Assembly: GCF_014204795.1 (NCBI RefSeq)
Contig: NZ_JACHMB010000001.1
Coordinates: 6,522,501 to 6,586,500, forward strand
Reading direction: 5' to 3'
DNA from: Nonomuraea jabiensis
GTDB lineage: Bacteria; Actinomycetota; Actinomycetes; Streptosporangiales; Streptosporangiaceae
Length of the DNA stretch: 64,000 nt
This document shows, one piece after another, positions 1 through 7,281 of the stretch (within the stretch, counting starts at the first letter, position 1; each line of letters begins with the position of its first letter). The notes below the pieces were generated by a model. The model saw nothing but the letters and a program-made list of their open reading frames with translations. It made no database searches and was not told where the DNA came from. The position numbers and the translations under genes are program-made.

Positions 1-470
1 ACGCCGAGCGCGTCCGCGAGCGGCGTGGCCGCCTCCATGTCCTCCGCGCCGAACACGCCCAGCGAGAGCCGCCCGATCGAGCCGGCGACGCACCGGCAGT
101 AGCCGGCCAGGTCGTCGAACGTCGCGTACGTGCTCCCGCGCACGTCGGCGGCGCAGCCGTCGACCAGGTCCGCGAACGCCGCGAGCGGGATCGGATAGCG
201 GCGGGCGGCCTCGAACAGCGCCACCAGCACCAGGTCGTGCCGCGCGGGAGCGGTCCCGTCGAGCATCGCGCCGATCGCGGACAGGCGGGCCAGCCGCCGC
301 CCTGCGGGCCCTTCGCCGTCGGCGATGTCGTCGATCCTGCGGGCCAGCGCGTAGACGGCGCTCAGCGCGCGGCGCTTGGGGGCGGGCAGCAGCCGCAGGC
401 CGAACGAGAAGTTGCGGGCCTGGCTGCGCATGATCTGCTCGCAGTGCCGGTACGCCTCGTCGACGCACAC
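1..470 (-). CDS. hpnD: Presqualene diphosphate synthase / squalene-phytoene synthase family, 3' part beyond window
   Basis: The minus strand reads as the N-terminal ~156 residues of a squalene/phytoene synthase, joining two prenyl diphosphates head to head. The first aspartate-rich motif is visible as ARRIDDIAD, preceded by RNFSFGLRLLP and KRRALSAVYA, a spacing typical of HpnD, the presqualene-diphosphate synthase of hopanoid/squalene pathways. A further family block, YCRCVAGSIG, follows. The GTG at 470 is the only plausible start, because no ATG lies in frame upstream; the ribosome binding site is weak. The gene runs out of the window at base 1, so the second aspartate motif is not seen. CrtB-type phytoene synthase is the main alternative. 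Family assignment is firm; the exact product is inferred. Confidence 0.8.
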   Translation of the reverse strand, partial: MCVDEAYRHCEQIMRSQARNFSFGLRLLPAPKRRALSAVYALARRIDDIADGEGPAGRRLARLSAIGAMLDGTAPARHDLVLVALFEAARRYPIPLAAFADLVDGCAADVRGSTYATFDDLAGYCRCVAGSIGRLSLGVFGAEDMEAATPLADALG

Positions 471-748
471 CGCCCCGGCCCCATCATGAGAAGAGGCGCA
501 TTCATGCCGTCGCCACAGATTCGCGGCGCGGGCGAACATCATGGCCGCGACGGCCGTTCGCGTCGTTTCCCCCAGGACATGAGAGATGGCTGTCCGTTAT
601 GTCGCGGCGATAAACTCGGGAACCGGTCCGATGGCGTGCTGCCGGGAATTACCGGACGCATTGTTTACCATTCGGCGGCTGCCGGAAATTGGGCCGGGAA
701 TTGCGCGGCGCGCGTTTGGCGGGGGCTTGCGGGGTAGGGCCGGGCGGG

Positions 749-1370
749 GTGAGCACCATCGAGCGGGTCGCGGCGAGTGCCTACCGGATACCGACCGATC
801 AGCCGGAAGGCGACGGCACCCTGGTCTGGCGGGACACCACGCTGGTGGTCGTCACGGTGACGTCCGGCGGCACGACCGGCACGGGCTGGACCTACGCCCC
901 CGCCGCCGCCGCGTCCCTCGTCACCGAGCTGCTTACCGAGACGATCATGGGATCCGCTGTGGGACCTGAAGGCGCGGCTGCTCGGCGTCCCGCTCGCGCA
1001 CCTGTTCGGCGCGGCGCACGAGGAGGTCCCGCTCTCCGGGGCGTGCCCCGAGCGCGACCTGCACCGCGTGGCGCTGGCCCGCCGCGTCATCGGCGAGCGG
1101 GCCGAGCTGTACGTCGACGCCAACGGCGGCTACAGCGCCAAGCAGGCCATCCGCGTGGCCGAGCGGATGCGCGAGCACGAGGTGACCTGGTTCGAGGAGC
1201 CGGTCTCCTCCGACGACCTGGCCGGGCTGCGGCTGGTCCGCGAGCACAGCGCCGCCACCGCCATCGCCGCCGGGCACCACCTGCAGGTCTCCGCCCACTG
1301 CGCGCCCAACCTGCACGGCCACGGCCTGACGCTGCGCACCGGCCCCGCGGAGACCTACCGCGTCGCCTGA
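749..1370 (+). pseudogene. Decayed mandelate racemase/muconate lactonizing enzyme (enolase superfamily)
   Basis: A GTG at 749 opens an N-terminal enolase-superfamily domain (STIERVAASAYRIP, then a GTGWTYAP strand). At about 950 the frame is lost, and the family sequence resumes in another frame at 957 with LWDLKARLLGVPLAHLFG. Two catalytic-barrel pieces survive (YVDANGGYSAKQA and WFEEPVSSDD). The text then jumps to the C-terminal block HLQVSAHCAPNLHGH and ends at TGA 1370. Only ~200 of the usual ~360 residues remain, so the gene has at least two or three internal deletions, one of them frameshifting. The KxK motif and the region with the third metal ligand are missing. It cannot encode a working enzyme. 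Confidence 0.85.
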
Positions 1371-1374
1371 GAGC

Positions 1375-1410
1375 GCCGGGTCAGAACGCCACGCCGGGTC
1401 AGAACGCCAC
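1375..1410. repeat. 18-bp perfect tandem duplication at the rbsD stop codon
   Basis: The 18-base unit GCCGGGTCAGAACGCCAC occurs twice in a row (1375-1392 and 1393-1410). Each copy contains the TGA stop of rbsD on the minus strand (TCA at 1399-1401 for the used copy). The duplication therefore adds a spare stop and leaves the protein unchanged. It lies between convergent genes. Confidence 0.9.
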
Positions 1411-1788
1411 GCCGCAGCGCAGGATGACGTTGGCGTACGGGTGCGCCTCGCCCGTACGCACCACCAGCCTGCTGGCGGCGGACAGCTGCTTGAGCCGCTC
1501 GTGCGGCACGTACGCCAGCCCCGGCAACCGCGCGCCGAGCAGCGCGTCGCAGGCCGGGTTGCCCGCCCGGACCTCCTCGGCCGCCGTGGCGCCCTCGACG
1601 ACGATCTCGGCGAGGATGCCGTCGAGCACGTCGGCGAACGACGGGATGCCCGCCACGAACGCCAGGTCCACCACCTCCGCCCCCGCCGGCAGCGGCATGC
1701 CGCTGTCGCAGATGAGCAGCTCGTCGGTGTGCCCGAGCCGCGCCAGGGCACCCGCCAGGGCCGCGTTGATGACACCGCCGCGCTTCAC
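1399..1788 (-). CDS. rbsD: D-ribose pyranase RbsD
   Basis: This 129-residue protein matches RbsD, which interconverts the pyranose and furanose forms of D-ribose so that ribokinase gets its substrate. Family marks are the N-terminal MKxGGxxN block (here VKRGGVINAALAG, GTG start), the LARLGHTDELLICDSGMPLP block holding the catalytic His/Asp region, and the C-terminal VVRTGEAHPYANVIL block. The GTG at 1788 overlaps the rbsK stop by four bases (GTGA), so translation is coupled to the kinase. It is the last gene of the ribose operon. The start is fixed by homology to the MKKG N-terminus and by the overlap. Confidence 0.93.
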   Translation of the reverse strand: MKRGGVINAALAGALARLGHTDELLICDSGMPLPAGAEVVDLAFVAGIPSFADVLDGILAEIVVEGATAAEEVRAGNPACDALLGARLPGLAYVPHERLKQLSAASRLVVRTGEAHPYANVILRCGVAF

Positions 1789-2702
1789 AGCTCCTCCACC
1801 TCCGCCATCGTCGGGTACGAATCCTGCGCCCCCGCCCTGCGCACGGCAGCGGCGCCCACGCGGGCGGCGAACGCCGCGGCCTGCGCCAGCGGCTCGCCCG
1901 CGGCCAGCCGCCAGGCCAGCGCCCCGGTGAACGCGTCGCCGGCCCCGGTGGTGTCCACCGCCGCCACGTGGGGACTGGGCACCGCCTGGACGGCGCCGTC
2001 CCCGGCCACCACGGCCCCGTCGGCGCCCAGCGTGATGACGACCGAGCGGGGGCCGCGCGCCAGCAGCTCCGCGGCCTGCCGGTCCGGCGCGCCGGACGTG
2101 CCGAGCAGTAGGGCCGCCTCGTGCTCGTTGACGACCAGCGGATCGCACAGCGCCAGCAGCTCGTCCGGCAGCGGCACGGCCGGCGACAGGTTGAGCACCG
2201 CGCGCCGGGCCAGCCGGGCGGCCGCCAGCACCGCCGGCAGCGGGATCTCCAGCTGCAGGGACACCACCGGGGCCGCCCGCAGCAGCGGCTCGCCGTCCAG
2301 CACGTCGCCTTCGGTGAGCAGCGCGTTGGCGCCGGGGGCGACGATGATGCTGTTGTCGCCCCGCGGCCCGACGGCGATCATGGCGATGCCGCTGGCGGCC
2401 GCCGTGTCGTGCAGGTGGCCGAGGTCCACGCCGTCGCGTTCCAGCGACTCGCGCAGCAGCCGCCCGTGCCCGTCGGCGCCGACCCGGCCGAGCAGCGCCA
2501 CCCGCGCGCCGAGCCGGGCGGCGGCCACGGCCTGGTTGGCGCCCTTGCCTCCGGGGTGGACCGCAAGCTCCGAGCCGAGCACGGTCTCGCCGGGCGCGGG
2601 ATGCCGGTCGACCTGGACGACCAGGTCGGCGTTGGCCGACCCCACCACCACGACGTCGAGCGGGTGGCGGGGCGGGCCGCCGGGTTCGCCTGCGGAGCTC
2701 AT
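1785..2702 (-). CDS. rbsK: Ribokinase RbsK
   Basis: A PfkB-family sugar kinase of 305 residues, phosphorylating D-ribose to ribose 5-phosphate with ATP. Visible marks are the N-terminal VVVGSANADLVVQVDRHP strand, the substrate loop HPGGKGANQAVAAARLGA, and the PfkB C-terminal signature DTTGAGDAFTGALAW with its catalytic aspartate (GAGD). The length is normal for RbsK. The start ATG at 2702 overlaps the rbsB stop (ATGA) and the stop overlaps rbsD (GTGA), so the gene sits in the middle of a coupled operon. The first ~14 residues are less conserved and may be an actinobacterial extension. Confidence 0.94.
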   Translation of the reverse strand: MSSAGEPGGPPRHPLDVVVVGSANADLVVQVDRHPAPGETVLGSELAVHPGGKGANQAVAAARLGARVALLGRVGADGHGRLLRESLERDGVDLGHLHDTAAASGIAMIAVGPRGDNSIIVAPGANALLTEGDVLDGEPLLRAAPVVSLQLEIPLPAVLAAARLARRAVLNLSPAVPLPDELLALCDPLVVNEHEAALLLGTSGAPDRQAAELLARGPRSVVITLGADGAVVAGDGAVQAVPSPHVAAVDTTGAGDAFTGALAWRLAAGEPLAQAAAFAARVGAAAVRRAGAQDSYPTMAEVEEL

Positions 2703-3652
2703 GCGCCGGTGAACTCGGACAGGTTGTCCTTGGTGGCGACCTTCACCGGCACGTTGGCGGTGGCCTGCAGCTGCTCGCTCTTGACGGCCTTGACCGCGTT
2801 CTGGACGGACTGCCGGCCGAGCAGGGCCGGCTGCTGGGCGATGCTGGCCGCCAGCGTGCCGGCCTCGATCGCCTTCAGCCCGTCGGGGGTGCCGTCGAAG
2901 CCGACCACCTTGACGTCCTTGCCGGCCTTGGCGCCGAGCGCCTTGATCGCGCCGAGCGCCATCTCGTCGTTCTCGGCGAACACGCCGGTGACGCCGGGGT
3001 GCGACTGCAGCAGGTTCGTCATGACGTCCAGGCCCTTGGCGCGGTCGAAGTCGGCCGGCTGCTGGGCGACGACCTTGATGCCGGGGAACGCCTTGATGCC
3101 GTCGGCGAAGCCCTGGCCGCGGTCGCGCGAGGCGGAGGTGCCGGGCACGCCCTGCAGGACGACGACCTCGCCCTTCTCGCCGATCTCCTTGGCGAGCCGC
3201 TCCGCGGCCAGCTTGCCGCCGGCCACGTTGTCGGAGGCGACGGTCTGGGCGACCTTGCCCCCGTTGACGCCGCGGTCCACGGCGATCACCGGGACGTTGG
3301 AACGTTCCGCTATCTTGACCGCCGGCGCGGCGGCGTCGGAGTCGACCGGGTTGATGATGATCGCCTTCATGCTCTGGCTGGTGAAGTTCTGCACCTGGTT
3401 GACCTGCTGGGAGGCGTCGTTCTGCGCGTCGGTGACGGTCAGCGTGACGCCCAGCTTCTTGGCCTCGGCCTCGGCGCCGGCGCGCAGCTGCACGAAGTAG
3501 GGGTTGTTCAGGGTCGAGATCGACATGCCGATCTTGACGTCGCCGCCGGAGCCGGCTCCCGCCGAGCCGGCGGAGGACGTGCCGGACGAGCCGCAGGCGG
3601 TCAGGCCGAGGGTCAGGGCGGCGCCCGCCGCTACGAGGGCGTGGATGCGCAT
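2699..3652 (-). CDS. rbsB: Ribose ABC transporter substrate-binding lipoprotein RbsB
   Basis: A 317-residue periplasmic-binding-protein-like lipoprotein. A short signal peptide ends in a lipobox (LGLTACGSS), so the mature protein is anchored through Cys20 to the outer face of the membrane. A Ser/Gly-rich linker follows, then the type-1 sugar-binding fold: MSISTLNNPYFVQLRAGAE, IIINPVDSDAAAP, VIAVDRGV and VFAENDEMALGAI are all typical of RbsB. It captures ribose and delivers it to RbsC/RbsA. It lies between rbsC (32-base gap) and rbsK (ATGA overlap). The substrate could be another pentose, but adjacent ribokinase and ribose pyranase favour ribose. Confidence 0.93.
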   Translation of the reverse strand: MRIHALVAAGAALTLGLTACGSSGTSSAGSAGAGSGGDVKIGMSISTLNNPYFVQLRAGAEAEAKKLGVTLTVTDAQNDASQQVNQVQNFTSQSMKAIIINPVDSDAAAPAVKIAERSNVPVIAVDRGVNGGKVAQTVASDNVAGGKLAAERLAKEIGEKGEVVVLQGVPGTSASRDRGQGFADGIKAFPGIKVVAQQPADFDRAKGLDVMTNLLQSHPGVTGVFAENDEMALGAIKALGAKAGKDVKVVGFDGTPDGLKAIEAGTLAASIAQQPALLGRQSVQNAVKAVKSEQLQATANVPVKVATKDNLSEFTGA

Positions 3653-3692
3653 GGGTGGTACCTCACTTTTTCTTACTGGGTTCGCGGTGATG

Positions 3693-4661
3693 TCAGCGGC
3701 CGCTTCGGCGGCGCAGGGTGTCGAGCAGGACGGCCAGGGCGATCACGACGCCGATGACGACCTGCTGCCAGAAGGCCGACACCGACAGCAGGTTCAGCCC
3801 GTTGCGCAGGACGGCCAGGATGAGCGCGCCGACCAGCGTGCCGAGCGCCCTGCCCTTGCCGCCCGACAGGCTCGCCCCGCCGATGACCACGGCGGCGATC
3901 GCGTCGAGCTCGTAGCCGGAGGCGGCCTGCGGCTGGGCCGAGGCGAGCCGGCTGGCCAGGACGATGCCGGCCACCGCGGCGAACGCGCCGGACAGGGCGT
4001 AGGTGACGAGCTTCTGCCTGCTGACGGCGATGCCGGACAGCCGGGCGGCCTCCTCGTTGCCGCCGATGGCGTACATCGCCCGGCCGGCGTAGGTGCGGTT
4101 GAGCACGACGGCGGCGATCACGCCCATGAGCGCCATCACCAGCACGGGCACCGGCAGGTAGCCGCCGACGGTGTCGCCGAGGTGGGAGACCGCCTCCGGC
4201 ATCTCGATGGGGCTGCCCTGGGAGACCACCAGGGCCAGCCCGCGCGCCACGCCCAGCATGGCGAGCGTGGCGATGAACGGCGGCAGCTTGCCGTACGCGA
4301 TGAGCGCGGCGTTGACCAGCCCGCATCCGATGCCGACGGCGAGCGCGACGAGCGTGGCCAGCGGCCAGGGCAGCCCGCTGTCGGCGGCCGTCCAGGCCAG
4401 CACGATCGCCGACAGGGCGGCCACGGCGCCGACGGACAGGTCGATCCCGCTGGTGATGATGACGAACGTCGAGCCGAACGCGAGGATCGCGGTGACCGCC
4501 GCCTGGACGCCCACGTTCAGCAGGTTCGTCACGGTCAGGAAGTCGCCGGACAGCAGCGACAGGGCCACGACGAGCACGACGAGCGCGGCGACCGAGCCGT
4601 TCTCGGCCAGCAGGGTCCTGGCCGTCGGCCGTACGGCCAGCACGTTAGTGGACACGAGCAT
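3693..4661 (-). CDS. rbsC: Ribose ABC transporter permease RbsC
   Basis: A 322-residue integral membrane permease of the RbsC/XylH (BPD_transp_2) type, with roughly 8-10 hydrophobic segments. The hallmark region is GSTFVIITSGIDLSVGAVAALSA, followed by IATLAMLGVARGLA, the EEAARLSGIAV loop that contacts the ATPase, and AVVIGGASLSGGKG near the C-terminus. It forms the transmembrane channel for ribose with RbsA and RbsB. Its start lies inside the end of rbsA (17-base overlap), which implies coupled translation. Confidence 0.93.
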   Translation of the reverse strand: MLVSTNVLAVRPTARTLLAENGSVAALVVLVVALSLLSGDFLTVTNLLNVGVQAAVTAILAFGSTFVIITSGIDLSVGAVAALSAIVLAWTAADSGLPWPLATLVALAVGIGCGLVNAALIAYGKLPPFIATLAMLGVARGLALVVSQGSPIEMPEAVSHLGDTVGGYLPVPVLVMALMGVIAAVVLNRTYAGRAMYAIGGNEEAARLSGIAVSRQKLVTYALSGAFAAVAGIVLASRLASAQPQAASGYELDAIAAVVIGGASLSGGKGRALGTLVGALILAVLRNGLNLLSVSAFWQQVVIGVVIALAVLLDTLRRRSGR

Positions 4662-6153
4662 CCTCCACCTCGGTGACGGCCAGCGCCATCACGGAGTCCT
4701 GGTTCGCGTCGGCGGCCTCCAGCTCGCCGACGAGCCTGCCTCTGGCCATGACGAGGATGCGGTCGCTCATCCCGAGTATCTCGGGCAGATCGCTGGAGAT
4801 CATGAGGACCGCGTGGCCGGAGGCGGTGAGCGAATTGATCAACTGGTAGATCTCGACCTTGGCGCCGACGTCGATGCCGCGCGTCGGCTCGTCGAGGATG
4901 AGCACGCCGGCGTCGGCGAGCAGCCACTTGCCGATCACGATCTTCTGCTGGTTCCCGCCCGACAGGGTGCGCACCTCCTGGCCGAGGTGGCTCATCCGCA
5001 CGCCGAGCTGGTCCGCCACCCGCGCGGCGGCCTTGCGCTGACCGGCCCGGTCGACGAATCCGCCGTGGCTGGCGCCGCGCAGGGTGACCAGGCCCAGGTT
5101 CTCGGCGATGTCGGCGCCCAGGACGAGCCCCTGGCCCTTGCGGTCCTCGGGAACCAGGCCGAGCCCGGCCTCCATGGCGGCGCGCACGTCGCCGCCGGGC
5201 AGCCGCCGGCCGCGTACCAGCACCTCGCCGGAGTCGGGGGCGTCGGCGCCGAACACCGCCCGGGCGACCTCGGTGCGGCCCGCGCCGACCAGCCCGGCCA
5301 GGCCGACGACCTCGCCGGCCCGCACCTCGAAGGACACGCCGGAGAACGCGCCGGCCAGGCTCAGGTCGCGCACCTGCAGCAGCGGCTCGCCGGCCGCGCT
5401 CGCCTGGCGCGGGTACTGCTGGTCGATGGGCCGGCCCACCATGAGCCGGATCAGCTCCTCCTCGGGCGTGCCGGCCGGCACCTGGGTCACGGAGCGGCCG
5501 TCGCGCAGCACGGTCACCCGGTCGCCGATCTGGGCGATCTCCTCCAGGTGGTGGGTGATGAACACGACCGCGACGCCCCGCTCGCGCAGCTGCCCGACCA
5601 GCTCGAACAGGCGCCGCACCTCGCTGGTGGTGAGCACGGCGGTGGGCTCGTCCATGATGAGGACGCGGGCGTTCAGCGCGAGCGCCTTGGCGATCTCGAC
5701 CATCTGCATCTGCGCGATGCCCAGGTCGGCGACGCGGGTGCGCGGGTCGACGCCGACGCCCACCAGGTCGAGCATGCCGCGGGCCTGCTCGTGCATGCGC
5801 CGCGTGTCGACGAACCCGAAGCGGCGGGGCGGCCGGCCCAGGGCGAGGTTCTCGCCCACGGTCAGCTGGGGGACGAGGTTGAACTCCTGGTAGATCGTGG
5901 CGATGCCGAGCCGCTGGGCGTCGGAGGCGTTGCGGATGGCGACCGGTTCGCCGTCGACGAGGATGCGGCCGCTGTCGGGCTGGTAGGCCCCGGACAGCAT
6001 CTTGATGAGCGTGCTCTTGCCGGCGCCGTTCTCGCCGAGCAGGACGTGCACCTCGCCCGCGCGCAGGTCGAAGTCGACGCCGTCGAGCGCCACCACGCCG
6101 GGGAACCTCTTGCCGAGCCCCTCGACGCGCAGGATCTCGCGTGCCTGGCTCAC
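4645..6153 (-). CDS. rbsA: Ribose ABC transporter ATPase RbsA (two nucleotide-binding domains)
   Basis: A 502-residue tandem ATPase powering ribose uptake. The first domain has a full Walker A (LLGENGAGKSTLIKML), a divergent signature segment, and Walker B at LIMDEPTAVLTT. The second domain has the degenerate P-loop expected for this family (GLVGAGRTEVARAVFG), the signature LSGGNQQKIVIGKWL and Walker B ILDEPTRGIDVG. The GTG start at 6153 is preceded by a strong AAGGAGGG site and overlaps the stop of the upstream LacI gene by four bases. Longer in-frame ORFs upstream are only readthrough of the regulator gene in another frame. It acts on the cytoplasmic face of the membrane. Confidence 0.95.
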   Translation of the reverse strand: MSQAREILRVEGLGKRFPGVVALDGVDFDLRAGEVHVLLGENGAGKSTLIKMLSGAYQPDSGRILVDGEPVAIRNASDAQRLGIATIYQEFNLVPQLTVGENLALGRPPRRFGFVDTRRMHEQARGMLDLVGVGVDPRTRVADLGIAQMQMVEIAKALALNARVLIMDEPTAVLTTSEVRRLFELVGQLRERGVAVVFITHHLEEIAQIGDRVTVLRDGRSVTQVPAGTPEEELIRLMVGRPIDQQYPRQASAAGEPLLQVRDLSLAGAFSGVSFEVRAGEVVGLAGLVGAGRTEVARAVFGADAPDSGEVLVRGRRLPGGDVRAAMEAGLGLVPEDRKGQGLVLGADIAENLGLVTLRGASHGGFVDRAGQRKAAARVADQLGVRMSHLGQEVRTLSGGNQQKIVIGKWLLADAGVLILDEPTRGIDVGAKVEIYQLINSLTASGHAVLMISSDLPEILGMSDRILVMARGRLVGELEAADANQDSVMALAVTEVEDARVH

Positions 6154-7181
6154 GAGCGGCCCTCCTTCCTTGTGCCGGCCTTCCTTGTGCCGGTCTCGCC
6201 GCAGGACTCGCGCGCCACGAGCCTGGCGGGCAGCACCACCGACTCGGCGGCCCGGCCGCTCAGCGCGTCGAGGATCACCCGGACCGCGCGCCGGCCCAGC
6301 TCGGCGGTGGGCTGGCTGATCGCGGTGATGCGGGGATGGACGTGGTTGAACCACGGCACGTCGTCGAACGAGGCCAGCGCGACGTCACGGGGGATCTCCA
6401 GGCCGCGCTCGCTGACCGCGTCGAGCGCGCCGAGTGCCATGAGGTTGTCGCCCAGGAAGATCGCCTGCGGCGGCTCGGGCAGGTCGAGCAGTTCGGCGGT
6501 GATGCGGTGGCCGCTCCCGGCGCGGAAGTCGCCGACGCGCACGTACTCCTGGGGGATCTCCAGGCCGTGCCCGGCCGCCGCCCGCAGGAAGGCCTCGGTC
6601 CGCTCGCGCCCGGTGGACAGGGTGCTCGGCCCGGACACGAACGCGATCCGCCGGTGCCCGAGGGCGCGCAGGTGGGCGACCAGCTCGGCGATGGCGGTGC
6701 TGCCGTCGGCGCGCACCGAGGGCACCTCCACGCCGCTCAGCGTCCGGTCGAGGAAGACCATCGGACGCTCTCCCCGGCTGACCTCCTCCACCAGGGGCGT
6801 CACCTCGGCGGTGGGGCAGATCAGCAGCCCGTCGACCCGCCGCTCCAGCAGGGTGCGCACGTAGTGGTCCTGCTGGTCGGCGCGCTCGTCGGCGTTGCCG
6901 ATGATCACGGTGTAGCCGGCCGCGCGGGCCTCGTCCTCCACGGCCCGCGCCAGCTCGGCGAAGAACGGGTTGAGGATGTCGCCGATGATCAGCCCGAGCG
7001 TCCTGGTGGCCTCGGTGCGCAGGGACCGGGCGACGGCGTTGGGCCGGTAGTTGAGCGCGGCCATCGCGTCGTGGACCCGGTTGCGCGTCTCCTCGGTGAC
7101 GGAGGGGTTGTCGTTGAGCACCCGGGAGACCGTCGCGACGGAGACGCCCGCCTGCGCGGCGACATCTTTGATGCGAGCCAC
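6150..7181 (-). CDS. rbsR: LacI-family regulator of the ribose operon
   Basis: A 343-residue LacI-type repressor, first gene of the rbs operon. The helix-turn-helix is at residues 3-25 (IKDVAAQAGVSVATVSRVLN), with the hinge NYRPNAVARSL, then a ribose-binding-like effector domain (GLIIGDILNPFFAELARAV, IAFVSGPSTL, ALASFDDVPW). Two operator palindromes lie directly upstream, so it very likely represses itself, rbsACBKD and the divergent GH2 gene until ribose (or a related sugar) binds. The C-terminus carries a doubled GTRK(A/E) pentapeptide encoded by a 15-bp tandem repeat next to the rbsA ribosome binding site. The stop overlaps the rbsA start. Confidence 0.92.
   Translation of the reverse strand: MARIKDVAAQAGVSVATVSRVLNDNPSVTEETRNRVHDAMAALNYRPNAVARSLRTEATRTLGLIIGDILNPFFAELARAVEDEARAAGYTVIIGNADERADQQDHYVRTLLERRVDGLLICPTAEVTPLVEEVSRGERPMVFLDRTLSGVEVPSVRADGSTAIAELVAHLRALGHRRIAFVSGPSTLSTGRERTEAFLRAAAGHGLEIPQEYVRVGDFRAGSGHRITAELLDLPEPPQAIFLGDNLMALGALDAVSERGLEIPRDVALASFDDVPWFNHVHPRITAISQPTAELGRRAVRVILDALSGRAAESVVLPARLVARESCGETGTRKAGTRKEGRS
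6165..6194. repeat. 15-bp tandem repeat in the rbsR 3' end
   Basis: Two copies of CTTCCTTGTGCCGG(C/T) lie head to tail (6165-6179 and 6180-6194, 14 of 15 bases equal). On the minus strand they encode the doubled GTRKA-GTRKE at the end of RbsR and stand just before the AAGGAGGG site of rbsA. The repeat is in frame and changes only the regulator's tail length. Confidence 0.85.
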
Positions 7182-7189
7182 CTGACCTC

Positions 7190-7207
7190 CATGTAATCGG
7201 TTACATG
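7190..7207. promoter_or_regulatory. LacI-type operator 1 upstream of rbsR
   Basis: The sequence CATGTAATCGGTTACATG has 7-base perfect inverted arms (CATGTAA/TTACATG) around a TCGG centre, the form of a LacI-family operator. It lies 8 bases upstream of the rbsR start, where bound protein would block the minus-strand transcript. RbsR is the likely binder. Confidence 0.85.
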
Positions 7208-7212
7208 AGGGT

Positions 7213-7228
7213 ATGTAATCGGTTACAT
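7213..7228. promoter_or_regulatory. LacI-type operator 2 between rbsR and GH2
   Basis: A second copy of the same site, ATGTAATCGGTTACAT, is centred 22 bases from the first, about two helical turns, so two dimers could bind on the same face. It lies 53 bases before the GH2 start and probably controls both directions. Confidence 0.85.
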
Positions 7229-7281
7229 GATTGTGAATCGATAGGCTGCGTGATTCAGGTCACATTCCCGAAAGGTGTCAG

